Shown here in pieces: positions 7,637-16,660 of a stretch of DNA of 64,000 nucleotides. The notes beneath the pieces were generated by a model, which saw only the letters and a list, made by a program, of their open reading frames with translations, did not search any database and was not told the DNA's origin. Made by a program: the position numbers and the translations under genes. Numbering within the stretch: position 1 is the stretch's first letter; every line of letters begins with the position of its first letter. The DNA comes from Streptomyces sp. 1331.2 (GTDB lineage: Bacteria > Actinomycetota > Actinomycetes > Streptomycetales > Streptomycetaceae), in contig NZ_OBMJ01000001.1 in assembly GCF_900199205.1 (NCBI RefSeq), positions 2,235,001 through 2,299,000 of the forward strand. The letters are read 5' to 3'.

Positions 7637-8769
7637 GCGACGGCCGGGCGCGGGGCGCGCGGGTTGGGGCAGCAGGCCACCGCGCACACGTCGTGGCTCG
7701 GGCCGAGCGTGCCCAGGGCGCAGCGCGTCACGCCCTCGCCGCGCTCGGTGGCGGCCCGCTCCAGCACCAGCTCGCGCACGGCGGCGGCGAACCGGGGGTC
7801 GGCGCCGACGGTGGCGGCGCGGGCCACCGGCAGTCCGAGCTCGGCGGCCTTGGCGACGGCCTCGGTGTCGAGGTCGTACTTGACCTCCATGTGATCGGAG
7901 ACGAAGCCGATCGGGACCATCACCACGGCGGGCGCGCCGTCGGCGTGCTGGGCCTCCAGGTGGTCGCAGATGTCCGGTTCCAGCCACGGGATGTGCGGGG
8001 CGCCGCTGCGGCTCTGGAACACCAGCTCCCAGGGCCGGTCGGCGACGCCGGTGCGCTCGGCGAGGGCGGCGGCGATCAGCCGGGCCACGTCCAGGTGCTG
8101 GGCGACGTAGGCGCCGCCCGGCCTGCCGCGGGCCGGGTCGTCCGGGGCGCCGGAGGTCTCGGCCGCGGCCTCCGGGATGGAGTGGGTGGTGAAGGCCAGC
8201 CGGGCGCCGGCCCGCACGGCCTCGGGCAGTTCGGCCAGCGCGGCCTCGGTGGCGTCGATCATCGGCTCGACGAAGCCGGGGTGGTTGTGGAAGTGCCGCA
8301 GCTTGTCGACCCGCAGGGCGGGCACGCCCTCCTCGGCGAGGGCGGCCAGCGCATCGGCCAGGTTCTCCCGGTACTGGCGGCAGCCCGAGTAGCCGGCGTA
8401 GGCGCTGGTGGCGAGCACGGCGATCCGGCGGTGGCCGTCGGCGGCCACCTCCCGCAGGGCGTCGACCAGGTAGGGCGCCCAGTTCCGGTTGCCCCAGTAC
8501 ACCGGCAGGTCCAGCCCGTGGTCGGCGAAGTCCTTGCGCAGCGCGGCCAGCAGCTCGCGGTTCTGCTCGTTGATCGGGCTGACCCCACCGAACAGGAAGT
8601 AGTGCTTGCCCACCTCCTTCAGCCGCTCCTTGGGGATCCCGCGGCCGCGGGTGACGTTCTCCAGGAACGGCACGACGTCCTCGGGGCCCTCGGGCCCACC
8701 GAAGGACAGGAGCAGGAGGGCGTCGTACGGGGCGGCGCCGGAGGGGGAGGGTTTGCGCGCGTCGGACAT
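7627..8769 (-). CDS. hemH: Coproporphyrin III ferrochelatase
   Basis: Inserts Fe2+ into coproporphyrin III (actinobacterial pathway; also named cpfC), the penultimate step of haem synthesis. The 380-residue protein shows [18 protein letters not shown] at the start, the FTTHSIPE segment with the catalytic His, and [17 protein letters not shown] with the conserved His and Glu. The C-terminus holds a cysteine cluster (CALGTLG, then CAVACC) that fits the [2Fe-2S] cluster known in actinobacterial ferrochelatases. It precedes the inositol-phosphatase-family gene in a leftward unit and is divergent from the MFS transporter. Confidence 0.94.
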   Translation of the reverse strand: MSDARKPSPSGAAPYDALLLLSFGGPEGPEDVVPFLENVTRGRGIPKERLKEVGKHYFLFGGVSPINEQNRELLAALRKDFADHGLDLPVYWGNRNWAPYLVDALREVAADGHRRIAVLATSAYAGYSGCRQYRENLADALAALAEEGVPALRVDKLRHFHNHPGFVEPMIDATEAALAELPEAVRAGARLAFTTHSIPEAAAETSGAPDDPARGRPGGAYVAQHLDVARLIAAALAERTGVADRPWELVFQSRSGAPHIPWLEPDICDHLEAQHADGAPAVVMVPIGFVSDHMEVKYDLDTEAVAKAAELGLPVARAATVGADPRFAAAVRELVLERAATERGEGVTRCALGTLGPSHDVCAVACCPNPRAPRPAVAER

Positions 8770-8898
8770 GGCACCGATCCTGCCACTGAGGGGCCGGACG
8801 CCGTCGGCGGGGCCGCGCAGGTGCCCGGAAAATACCGTTTGCCAACGTACGTAAGCTGTGTTGACCAGCCTTGTTCCTTACCCTCACGGAGACCCCCC

Positions 8899-10155
8899 GT
8901 GCTGTCCAGCTACCGCCGGATATTCGCCGCCCCCGGCACCCTGGCCTTCTCCTCCGCCGGGTTCATAGCCCGCCTCCCGATCTCCATGGCCGGCATCGGC
9001 ATCGTGACGATGCTCTCCCAACTGACGGGGTCGTACGGGCTGGCCGGCGCCGTCTCGGCAACGATGGCGGTCGCCGCCGCGGCGCTCGGCCCGGCGGTCT
9101 CCTGGCTGGTCGACCGCCACGGGCAGCGCCGCATCGCCCTCCCGGCCACCGCGCTCACCCTCGCCGCCGCGACCGGGCTGCTGCTCTGCGCGCACTTCCA
9201 CGCGCCGTCCTGGACCCTCTTCCTCTTCGCCATCGGCCTCGGCGTCATGCCCAGCGCCGGCGCCATGGTCCGCGCCCGCTGGGCCCACCTCTACCGCGAC
9301 GAACCCGCCAAGCTGCACACCGCGTACTCCTTCGAGGCCGTCGTCGACGAGGTCTGCTTCATCGTCGGCCCGATCCTCGCCATCGGCCTGGCCACCAACG
9401 TCTTCCCCGAGTCCGGCGTCCTGGTGGCCATCCTCGCGCTCGCCGTCGGCATCGCCCTGTTCACCGCCCAGCGCCGCACCGAGCCGCCGGTCCACCCGGC
9501 CTCGGCCCACAGCGGCGGCAGCGCCATCCTCAACGGCGGCCTGGTCGTGCTGGTGCTCACCTTCGTCGCCACCGGCGCGATCTTCGGCTCGGTCGAGATC
9601 GTCACCGTGGCCTTCGCCGACGCCCAGGGGCACAAGGGGCTCTCCAGCGTCGTCCTGGCCGTCTGGGCGGTCGGCTCCGGCCTGGCCGGCGTCGTCTACG
9701 GAGCGCTCAAGCCCAGGAGCCCGCTGTCCACCCGTTTCTTCGTCGGCGTGGTGATGATGGCGCTCAGCATGATCCCCATCCTGCTCGTCGCCTCCACCGT
9801 GCACGGCGTCGGCGGGCTGGTCGCGGCCGGCGCCGCCCTGCTGGTCGCCGGCGTCGCCATCTCCCCCACCCTGATCTCCGCGATGGCCCTGGTCGAACGG
9901 CTCGTCCCGGCCGCGAAGCTCACCGAGGGCATGGCCTGGACCACCACCGGGCTCGCCCTCGGCGTGGCCTTCGGCTCCTCGATCGGCGGCTGGGTGGTCG
10001 ACGCCTCCGGCGCCTCGGCCGGCTACTGGGTCCCGCTGACGGCCGGCGCCCTCGGGGTGGTCGTCGCGCTGACCGGGCTCGGCCGCCTGCACGCCGCGGA
10101 CGCCGCGAACGAGCCCGCCGAGGCAGCCGATCGGACCGTAGACGCCGACCGGTGA
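8899..10155 (+). CDS. MFS transporter
   Basis: Major facilitator membrane protein of 418 residues with about 12 hydrophobic segments in two halves. The loop VSWLVDRHGQRR between TM2 and TM3 matches the MFS motif A pattern. Substrate is unknown; the type resembles drug or metabolite exporters. I start it at GTG 8899 with GGAG 7 nt before. The frame is open far upstream, but that part is antisense to hemH and is not coding. It is divergent from hemH across about 130 bp and ends before a clear terminator. Confidence 0.85.
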   Translation: MLSSYRRIFAAPGTLAFSSAGFIARLPISMAGIGIVTMLSQLTGSYGLAGAVSATMAVAAAALGPAVSWLVDRHGQRRIALPATALTLAAATGLLLCAHFHAPSWTLFLFAIGLGVMPSAGAMVRARWAHLYRDEPAKLHTAYSFEAVVDEVCFIVGPILAIGLATNVFPESGVLVAILALAVGIALFTAQRRTEPPVHPASAHSGGSAILNGGLVVLVLTFVATGAIFGSVEIVTVAFADAQGHKGLSSVVLAVWAVGSGLAGVVYGALKPRSPLSTRFFVGVVMMALSMIPILLVASTVHGVGGLVAAGAALLVAGVAISPTLISAMALVERLVPAAKLTEGMAWTTTGLALGVAFGSSIGGWVVDASGASAGYWVPLTAGALGVVVALTGLGRLHAADAANEPAEAADRTVDADR

Positions 10156-10171
10156 ACTGACTAATCTCTCG

Positions 10172-10202
10172 CCCTACCCGCGGGGCCTACCTGCGGGTAG
10201 GG
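10172..10202 (+). terminator. Terminator after the MFS gene
   Basis: CCCTACCCGC (10172-10181) pairs perfectly with GCGGGTAGGG (10193-10202) around an 11-nt loop, between two rightward genes. It could also act as a leader hairpin for the next gene. Confidence 0.7.
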
Positions 10203-10256
10203 GCGCCCGCCCCGGACTGCGCCGACCCGTTCGGCCACGGAGCAGGAGGCACCGCA

Positions 10257-11579
10257 ATGCCCCAGGCCAGTACCGCGACCCGCACCCGGTGGACCAACTG
10301 GGCCGGCAACCAGAGCGCCCGGCCGGCCCGGGCCGCCGCTCCCGGCACCGCGGAGGAACTGGCCAAGGAGATCCTGCGCGCCGCCGAACAGGGCCGCACC
10401 GTCAAGGCCGTCGGATCCGGCCACTCCTTCACCGCGATCGCCTCCGCCGGCGACGGCGTCCAGATCCGCCCGCACGCCCTCACCGCCGTCCGCGGGATCG
10501 ACCGCGAGGCCGGCACCATCACCGTCGAGTCCGGGCTCCCGCTGCACCGGCTCAACCGGATCCTCGCCGCCGAGGGCCTCTCCCTCACCAACATGGGCGA
10601 CATCGAGGTCCAGACCGTCGCCGGCGCCACCAGCACCGGCACCCACGGCACCGGCCGCGACTCCGGCTCGCTCGCCGCCCAGATCCGCGCCCTGGAGATC
10701 GTCCTCGCCGACGGCACCGTCCGGCACTGCTCCCCCACCGAGAACCCCCGGCTCTTCCAGGGCGCCCGGCTCGGCCTCGGCGCCCTCGGCGTGATCACCG
10801 CACTCACCTTCGGCGTCGAACCGGCCTTCCTGCTCACCGCCCACGAGCAGCCGATGGCCTTCGACGAGGTGCTGGAACGGCTCGACGACCTCACCGCCGT
10901 CAACGAGCACTTCGAGTTCTACTGGTTCCCGCACACCGACCGCTGCTCCACCAAGCGCAACAACCGCAGCCAGGGCCCGGCCGCCCCGCTGCCCCGGTTC
11001 AAGGAGTGGCTGGAGGACGACTTCCTCTCCAACACCGTCTGGGAGGGCGCCTGCCGGGTCGGCCGGCGCTTCCCCGGCTCCATCCCCTCGATCGCCGCAC
11101 TGGCCAGCCGCGCCTGGTCCGACCGCAGCTACACCGACACCGCGTACAAGGTGTTCACCAGCCCGCGCAAGGTCCGCTTCGTGGAGATGGAGTACGCGGT
11201 GCCGCGCGCGGCCGTCGGCGAGGTGCTGCGCGAGCTGAAGGCCCTGATCGAACGCTCCGACTGGAAGGTCAGCTTCCCGGTCGAGGTGCGCTTCGCCCCC
11301 GCCGACGACCTCTGGCTCTCCACCGCCTCCGGCCGGGACAGCGCCTACATCGCCGTCCACCTCTACCGGGGCACCGCCGACCAGGGCTACTTCACCGGCG
11401 TCGAACAGCTGATGACCGCCCATCAGGGCCGCCCGCACTGGGGCAAGCTGCACACCCGCGACGCCGGGTACCTGGCCGGCGTCTACCCGCACTTCGGCGA
11501 CTTCACCGCGCTGCGCGACGAGGTCGACCCGCAGCGCGTCTTCGGCAACGACTACCTGCGCCGGGTGCTGGGCGCCTAG
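10257..11579 (+). CDS. D-arabinono-1,4-lactone oxidase-like FAD enzyme
   Basis: Flavoprotein of 440 residues in the aldonolactone oxidase/alditol oxidase group (VAO fold). The FAD domain shows VKAVGSGHSFT, the flavin-linking His region, and GATSTGTHGTG. The C-terminal ALO domain ends with HWGKLH, the motif expected at the active site, and RVFGNDYLRRVLG. It oxidises a sugar lactone or alditol with O2; the natural substrate in streptomycetes is not settled. Start ATG behind AGGAGG. Its stop overlaps the stop of the convergent gene in a shared CTAG. Confidence 0.88.
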   Translation: MPQASTATRTRWTNWAGNQSARPARAAAPGTAEELAKEILRAAEQGRTVKAVGSGHSFTAIASAGDGVQIRPHALTAVRGIDREAGTITVESGLPLHRLNRILAAEGLSLTNMGDIEVQTVAGATSTGTHGTGRDSGSLAAQIRALEIVLADGTVRHCSPTENPRLFQGARLGLGALGVITALTFGVEPAFLLTAHEQPMAFDEVLERLDDLTAVNEHFEFYWFPHTDRCSTKRNNRSQGPAAPLPRFKEWLEDDFLSNTVWEGACRVGRRFPGSIPSIAALASRAWSDRSYTDTAYKVFTSPRKVRFVEMEYAVPRAAVGEVLRELKALIERSDWKVSFPVEVRFAPADDLWLSTASGRDSAYIAVHLYRGTADQGYFTGVEQLMTAHQGRPHWGKLHTRDAGYLAGVYPHFGDFTALRDEVDPQRVFGNDYLRRVLGA

Positions 11580-12430
11580 TTCGCCGGGGTTTCGGCGGCG
11601 GGCGGCGGGGCCTGCGTCGCCCGCGTCGGCTCGTTCGCCGGTACGGACGGCTGCGGCGTCGCCCCGCCGGTGGGCTTCCCGCCGCCCGCCGACGGGGAGG
11701 AGCCGCCCGACGGGCTCGCGCTCGGACCCGCCGAGGGCGAGCCCGTACCCGTACTCGTGCCCGCGCCGGTGCTCGGGGTGGCACTCGGCTCCCCGCTCGG
11801 CCGCGTCGTCGCCGGGGCCGAGGCACCGCCGGACGGCGTGGCGTCCGACCCGCGGGGGCTGCCCGGGGCCGGCCGCTCCGCCGGGGCGTCCTGCGGCCGG
11901 GAGGACGTGGGCGCCACCGAGCCGCCGAAGGAGGTGCCGTTGCCGGACTCGCCCTTGACCGTTGCCGACACCGGCTGCCCGGTGGCCAGTTCGAAGGCCA
12001 CGATCGGCGTCATCGCCAGCACGAAGACCAGCCCGGACACCACCGCGTAGCTCTTCCAGGTCCACCGCCGGCGCGCCCGCACCACCTGCGGCTCGTTCCA
12101 CTCCGCGGTGAGCACCGGGGACGGCGCCGGCTCCCCGCTCGCCACCGGCACCTGGCGCAGCGTGTTGACGGCCTGGCTCGGCCCCCGGTCCACCGCCTCG
12201 CGCAGCTGTTCGCCGGTCCGCCGGAAGACGTGCTGGAACACCGCGCCACCGGTAGTGGCCCCGACGCTCACCACCGCGGCGCCCATGATCGTTCCGTAGA
12301 CGCCCAGTTCGGACGCCAACAGCGCGCCCACCACGGCAGCCAGCGCGCTCGCCACGACCTGAGCCACGCTCAGATCGATCCGCTTGCGCTCCTCCTTGCC
12401 GCCCTCCTCGGCGGGGCCCCGCTCCGACAT
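11576..12430 (-). CDS. Membrane protein with Ser/Thr/Pro-rich tail
   Basis: A 284-residue protein of unknown function. After a charged cytoplasmic head (EERKRIDLS) comes a long small-residue hydrophobic segment (about 25-70), then a soluble loop, a second TM (SYAVVSGLVFVLAMTPIVAF, about 130-150), and a roughly 125-residue tail of Ser, Thr, Pro, Gly and Ala, probably outside the cell and possibly glycosylated. Start ATG at 12430 behind GAGGG. The gene converges on the lactone oxidase and shares the CTAG of its stop. I do not recognise a family. Confidence 0.75.
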   Translation of the reverse strand: MSERGPAEEGGKEERKRIDLSVAQVVASALAAVVGALLASELGVYGTIMGAAVVSVGATTGGAVFQHVFRRTGEQLREAVDRGPSQAVNTLRQVPVASGEPAPSPVLTAEWNEPQVVRARRRWTWKSYAVVSGLVFVLAMTPIVAFELATGQPVSATVKGESGNGTSFGGSVAPTSSRPQDAPAERPAPGSPRGSDATPSGGASAPATTRPSGEPSATPSTGAGTSTGTGSPSAGPSASPSGGSSPSAGGGKPTGGATPQPSVPANEPTRATQAPPPAAETPAN

Positions 12431-12979
12431 CGCATCCCTCGGTCCGTACGACTGTTCTTCGAACAAGCCACTCCATCTTGCCCAAAGAAGGACACAAGGG
12501 GCGAAAATGCGGTTCTGCACTCCCGGATTGTGTGAAGATGATCACCGTTCATCCGGTGGTGGTCCGCCATCAGGGGCGCGCGCTCTTGAGATTCCCGTGA
12601 ATCGCGGGAGACTTGAGCGGCGAGCCGCCCCTCCGGATGCCACGAATGGAGTACTGTTCGTAAAGCCCGAGCCTTGGGTCGACTTGTCGACTGCGCCTGA
12701 ACCGGCAGCTTGACGGGGAGCCACGGACCGGGCACGCACGGCGACGCCCGTCCCGGACCGTCGCGAACACTCCGCGTGCGAGGACGGCCGGGACACCCAG
12801 ACGCGACGTCGACCGATGGCGTGGCAAAAAGGCAACCGTGCCACAGCGGCATGCCCGGGCGTGAGCCCGACACGCCGGGGAACTCAGCAAGGTTGTGGCC
12901 AGTCGCGAGCGGGCAGGCCACACTCAGTACGGGAGCAGCGACGCAGGTGACGTCGGCAGGCACCACCCGGGAGGTAACC
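12431..12979. other. Divergent intergenic region before sepH
   Basis: This 549-nt stretch has no convincing gene. It is less G+C-rich around 12450-12680 and must hold the promoters for the membrane protein and sepH. Visible is a small dyad TGTTC-TTC-GAACA (12453-12465) close to the membrane-protein start. Confidence 0.5.
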
Positions 12980-14026
12980 GTGCCCGAACTGCGGGTTGTG
13001 GCCGTCAGCAACGACGGCACACGGCTGGTGCTCAAGGCCGCCGACAGCACGGAGTACACCCTCCCCATCGACGAGCGGCTGCGCGCCGCCATCCGCGGCG
13101 ACCGGCCGCGCCTCGGCCAGATCGAGATCGAGGTCGAGAGCCACCTCCGCCCCCGGGACATCCAGGCGCGGATACGAGCCGGTGCCTCCGCCGAGGAGGT
13201 CGCCCAGGCCGCCGGGATCTCCGTCGACCGCGTCCGCCGCTTCGAGGGCCCGGTCCTCGCCGAACGCGCCTTCATGGCCGAGCGCGCCCGCAAGACCGCC
13301 ATCCGCCGCAACGGCGAGTCCTCCGGCCCGCAGCTCGGCGAGGCCGTCGCCGAACGCCTCGCGCTGCGCGGCGCCGAGAAGGACACCGAGCGCTGGGACT
13401 CCTGGCGCCGCGACGACGGCACCTGGGAGGTCATCCTCTCCTACCGGGCCGACGGCGAAGGCCGCAGCGCCTCCTGGACGTACGACCCGCCCCGGCGCCT
13501 GGTCCAGCCCAACGACGACGAGGCCCGTGCGCTGATCGGCGAGAACGTCGAGCGCGAGGAGGAGTCGGTCTTCCCGTTCATCCCGCGGATCGCCCGGCTC
13601 CCCCAGGACCGGCCGCCCCGCCCGATGATCGACCGGCCCTCCGCCGACCGCATCATGTCGGCCCGTGAGGTCCGGGAGTCGCGGGAGGCCACCGCCGAGG
13701 CCCGGGACTCGCTGACCAGCCTGCTCGACGTGGTCCCCGCCTTCCGCGGCGACCTCGCCGTCGGCGGCCCCACCGCCATCGAGCCGGTGCCCGCCGACGT
13801 CGCCGAGGAGAACGAGGAGCCGGCTGCGGCCGCCGCCCCGGCGGTCGGCGCGGGCTCGGCCTACGCCGACATCCTGATGCCGCGCGCCGTCGCCCCGCAC
13901 CGCGAGCGCCTGGTCGGCACCACCGACCGGCAGGCCGAGGCCGACGGCGTCCGGCCCGGGCGCCGGGCCACCGTGCCCAGCTGGGACGAGATCGTCTTCG
14001 GCAGCCGGCGCAAGAAGCAGGAGTAG
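12980..14026 (+). CDS. sepH: Cell division protein SepH
   Basis: FtsZ-associated division protein (DUF3071), 348 residues. The N-terminal domain begins PELRVVAVSNDGTRLVLKAA and includes a helix-turn-helix-like segment (ASAEEVAQAAGISVDRVRRF, about 68-87). A long charged, Ala/Pro-rich middle follows, and the C-terminus holds the conserved VPSWDEIVFGSRRK. In Streptomyces, SepH binds FtsZ and stimulates protofilament assembly during septation, including sporulation. GTG start with GGGAGG about 6 nt before. The frame is open 270 nt further upstream, but that part lacks coding character. Monocistronic, ended by a strong hairpin. Confidence 0.9.
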   Translation: MPELRVVAVSNDGTRLVLKAADSTEYTLPIDERLRAAIRGDRPRLGQIEIEVESHLRPRDIQARIRAGASAEEVAQAAGISVDRVRRFEGPVLAERAFMAERARKTAIRRNGESSGPQLGEAVAERLALRGAEKDTERWDSWRRDDGTWEVILSYRADGEGRSASWTYDPPRRLVQPNDDEARALIGENVEREEESVFPFIPRIARLPQDRPPRPMIDRPSADRIMSAREVRESREATAEARDSLTSLLDVVPAFRGDLAVGGPTAIEPVPADVAEENEEPAAAAAPAVGAGSAYADILMPRAVAPHRERLVGTTDRQAEADGVRPGRRATVPSWDEIVFGSRRKKQE

Positions 14027-14033
14027 CAGGGCT

Positions 14034-14072
14034 GCCGAAGGGGCGGGGGGCCGGGCCTCCCGCCCCTTCGGC
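14034..14072. terminator. Hairpin terminator after sepH
   Basis: GCCGAAGGGGCGGG (14034-14047) and CCCGCCCCTTCGGC (14059-14072) form a perfect 14-bp stem with an 11-nt loop between sepH and the convergent sulfurtransferase gene. Confidence 0.88.
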
Positions 14073-14112
14073 GTTCCCGGGATCAGCCCGGTTGCGCTCG
14101 GACTGTTCGTGC

Positions 14113-14988
14113 TCAGCCCGGCTGCTCGGTGACCGCCACCGGGCGGCTCTCGTCGCTCGACCACTCGCTCCACGAGCCCGGGTACAGCGTGGCCGACAGG
14201 CCGGCCACCTCCAGCGCCAGGATCTGGTGCGCCGCCGTCACGCCCGAACCGCAGTACACCGCGGTCTCCCGCTCCCCCGCGCCGAGCGCCCGGAACCGCT
14301 CGGCCAGCTCGGCCGCCGGCAGGAAGCGCCCGTCCGCACCCACGTTCCCGGTCGTCGGCGCGGAGACCGCGCCCGGAACGTGCCCGGCCCGCGGGTCCAC
14401 CGGCTCCGTCTCACCCCGGTAGCGCTCCCCCGACCGGGCGTCCAGTAGCAGGCCCTCGCGCGCCCAGAGCGCCGCACCGTCCGCGTCCACCGTCGGCAGC
14501 TGCCCCGGCACCGGCTTGAAGTCGCCCTCCCCGGCCTTGGGCAGCTCGGCCGTCACCGGCAGCCCCGCCGCCTGCCAGGCCGCGAAGCCGCCGTCCAGCA
14601 CCCGGACGTCCCGGTGCCCGGCCCAGCGCAGCAGCCACCACGCCCGGGCCGCCGCCATCGAGGCCGCGCCGTCGTACACCACGACCGGCCGCTGCGCGTC
14701 CACCCCGAAGCCGCGCATCGCCGCACCGAACTCCTCCGGGTCCGGCAGCGGGTGACGGCCGCCCCGGCCGGGCGCACCGGGCGGGGCCGCGAGGTCCCGG
14801 TCCAACTCGACGAAGTGCGCGCCCGGCAGGTGCCCGGCCCGGTACTCCTCGGCCGCGGTCGGGCCGCCCGGCGCCGCACCGACCAGCTGGTAGCGCACGT
14901 CCAACAGCACCGGCGGACGCGCGGAGGCGAGCGCCGCCCGCAGCTCGGCCACGGAGATCAGCGGGGAACCGTCGTTGTAGGTCGTCAT
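14113..14988 (-). CDS. Thiosulfate / 3-mercaptopyruvate sulfurtransferase
   Basis: Two-rhodanese-domain enzyme of 291 residues. The first domain is inactive and the second carries the catalytic Cys in YCGSGVTA. That CGSGVT loop is the pattern of 3-mercaptopyruvate-type enzymes, whereas thiosulfate rhodaneses usually have CRKGVT. It moves sulfane sulfur to cyanide or thiols. An alternative ATG lies 9 nt upstream (MAAMTT); neither has a clear SD. The gene is divergent from the VOC protein and converges on sepH. Confidence 0.87.
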   Translation of the reverse strand: MTTYNDGSPLISVAELRAALASARPPVLLDVRYQLVGAAPGGPTAAEEYRAGHLPGAHFVELDRDLAAPPGAPGRGGRHPLPDPEEFGAAMRGFGVDAQRPVVVYDGAASMAAARAWWLLRWAGHRDVRVLDGGFAAWQAAGLPVTAELPKAGEGDFKPVPGQLPTVDADGAALWAREGLLLDARSGERYRGETEPVDPRAGHVPGAVSAPTTGNVGADGRFLPAAELAERFRALGAGERETAVYCGSGVTAAHQILALEVAGLSATLYPGSWSEWSSDESRPVAVTEQPG

Positions 14989-15145
14989 GGCGGCCATTGT
15001 CGCGCAGCGCGGCCGACGCGCCGCTCTTTGTGCGGACTTTGCCGGACTTTCCGCGCGGCCCGAGGGTTGGGCGACCGCCAGGGTGGAAGCATCACCCTCG
15101 CGCCCGAGGATCCCCGTGCGCCAACCACCCACGAGGAGGCCCGCA

Positions 15146-15898
15146 TTGACCGCGGTGGAACTCCGACTGGCCCAGGGCACGCCCTGCTGGGTCAGCCTGC
15201 TGACCGACGACCTGCCCGGTGCCCGCGCCTTCTACGGCGAACTGCTCGGCTGGACGTACGCCCCCGGCCCCGGCCAACTCGGCGACTACGTCCGGGCCGA
15301 GCTCGACGGGCAACCGGTCGCCGGCCTCGGCGTCTCCACCGCCACCGGCTTCCCGGTGCAGTGGACCACCTACTTCGCCGTGGACGACGCCGACCGCACC
15401 GCCCAGCTGGTCCGGGAATGCGGAGGCACCGTCGCCGTCGGGCCGGTGCAGGCCGAGCGCGCCGGGCGGATGGCGATCGCCTCCGACGTCTCCGGCGCCG
15501 TCTTCGGCCTCTGGCAGGGCGAGGAGCACCTCGGCCGGGAGGCCGGCGACGAACCCGGCGGCCCGGCCTGGGTCGAACTGCTCACCCCCGACACCGAGGG
15601 CGCCGCCGTCTTCTACGCCACCGTGCTCGACCGTCCCGTCCGGCCCGGCGAGGACGAGAGCTCACTGCTCGTGCACGGCCGACCGGTCGCCGGCATCCGG
15701 CACCGCGCCGACCTGCGCGGCCACCCGCCGCGCTGGCGCACCCACTTCGCCGTCCGCGACGTCGACCTGACCGCACGTCACGCGGTCGAACTCGGCGGCC
15801 GGATCCTGGTCGAGCCGCACGACACCGCCCACGGCCGCGCCGTCCGGCTGGCCGACCCGCAGCGCGGGCACTTCTCGGTGCTGGAAGTGAGGGGTTAG
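15146..15898 (+). CDS. Two-domain VOC (glyoxalase-like) protein
   Basis: A 250-residue protein with two tandem vicinal-oxygen-chelate halves. Each begins with a paired phrase (TPCWVSLLTDDLPGARAFY, then PAWVELLTPDTEGAAVFY), as in glyoxalase/bleomycin-resistance or SnoaL-linked VOC pairs. Substrate unknown. The start is decided by the ribosome site: GAGGAGG at 15133-15139 puts the TTG at 15146 at a 6-nt spacing, while the in-frame GTG at 15155 would be too far. The terminal TAG lies in the left arm of the terminator shared with tdk. Confidence 0.83.
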   Translation: MTAVELRLAQGTPCWVSLLTDDLPGARAFYGELLGWTYAPGPGQLGDYVRAELDGQPVAGLGVSTATGFPVQWTTYFAVDDADRTAQLVRECGGTVAVGPVQAERAGRMAIASDVSGAVFGLWQGEEHLGREAGDEPGGPAWVELLTPDTEGAAVFYATVLDRPVRPGEDESSLLVHGRPVAGIRHRADLRGHPPRWRTHFAVRDVDLTARHAVELGGRILVEPHDTAHGRAVRLADPQRGHFSVLEVRG

Positions 15899-15946
15899 GG
15901 CGGATCCCGTCGCGGACCCGGCAAGGATCCGCAGGACACGCCCTAA
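15895..15946. terminator. Bidirectional terminator containing both stop codons
   Basis: Outer arms TTAGGGCG / CGCCCTAA (15895-15902, 15939-15946) enclose a second inner pair GCGGATCC / GGATCCGC. The VOC TAG and the tdk TAG are part of the outer arms, so the two convergent genes end inside the hairpin. Confidence 0.8.
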
Positions 15947-16599
15947 GCCTGCTGCTCCTCGAAGGGCAGCACGTCCGGGGAGAGCACCGAGGCACGGGCC
16001 GTCGCGGCGGTCAGCCGGCGGCGGTGGTGGCGGCGGCACAGCACCTCGTAGCCGACCTCGTCGTCGCTCACCGAGATGTCGCCGATCACCACCTGGGCGC
16101 CCTCGACCACCATCACCCCGCCGACCGTCCGCGCGTTGTGGGTCGCCCGCGCGCCGCACCAGCACAGCGCCTCGACCTGCAGCACCTCCACCCGGTCGGC
16201 CAGCTCGATCAGCCGCTGCGAGCCCGGGAACAGCCGGGTGCGGAAGTCCGTGGTGATGCCGAAGGTGTAGACGTCGATGTCCAGCTCGTCCACCACCCGG
16301 GCCAGCTGGTCGACCTGCTCGGCGGAGAAGAACTGCGCCTCGTCGCAGATCAGGTAGTCCACCCGGCCGCCCGCCGAGAGCCGGTGCACCACGTGGGCGT
16401 GGAAGTCGAAGTCGTCCGTCACCTCGACCGCCTCGGTCCGCAGGCCCAGCCGGCTGGAGACGGTCGCGGCGCCCGCCCGGTCGTTGCGGGTGAGGATCAC
16501 GCCCTGCCGGCCGCGCGCGGAGTGGTTGTGGTCCATCTGCAGCGCCAGCGTCGACTTGCCGCAGTCCATCGTGCCCGAGAAGAACACCAGTTCAGCCAT
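15943..16599 (-). CDS. tdk: Thymidine kinase
   Basis: Phosphorylates thymidine to dTMP in nucleoside salvage. The 218-residue type II enzyme has a P-loop SGTMDCGKST at the start, the Walker B/catalytic DEAQFF (about residue 88), and the lasso/zinc domain (CWC near 148, CRRHH near the end). The usual CxxC zinc ligands are modified to CWC plus one later Cys and His. It follows a phosphodiesterase gene by 61 nt and the DUF5998 gene before that, and the three probably form a unit. Confidence 0.93.
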   Translation of the reverse strand: MAELVFFSGTMDCGKSTLALQMDHNHSARGRQGVILTRNDRAGAATVSSRLGLRTEAVEVTDDFDFHAHVVHRLSAGGRVDYLICDEAQFFSAEQVDQLARVVDELDIDVYTFGITTDFRTRLFPGSQRLIELADRVEVLQVEALCWCGARATHNARTVGGVMVVEGAQVVIGDISVSDDEVGYEVLCRRHHRRRLTAATARASVLSPDVLPFEEQQA

Positions 16600-16660
16600 G
16601 GGTGGAGCAAGGGCCTTTCACATCAGGGGAGTTCGGGCACAGAGAAGTCAAGGGCACGGC

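Noticed and set aside
6631..8898. Very long open frame on the plus strand leading into the MFS gene
   Set aside because: Its first 750 codons are the mirror of hemH and the phosphatase gene; composition is Gly/Ala/Val/Gln without domains, and a good start with SD exists at 8899.
12453..12465. TGTTC-TTC-GAACA as a LexA box
   Set aside because: The streptomycete LexA box needs GAAC-N4-GTTC; here the arms are in the opposite order and the spacing is 3.
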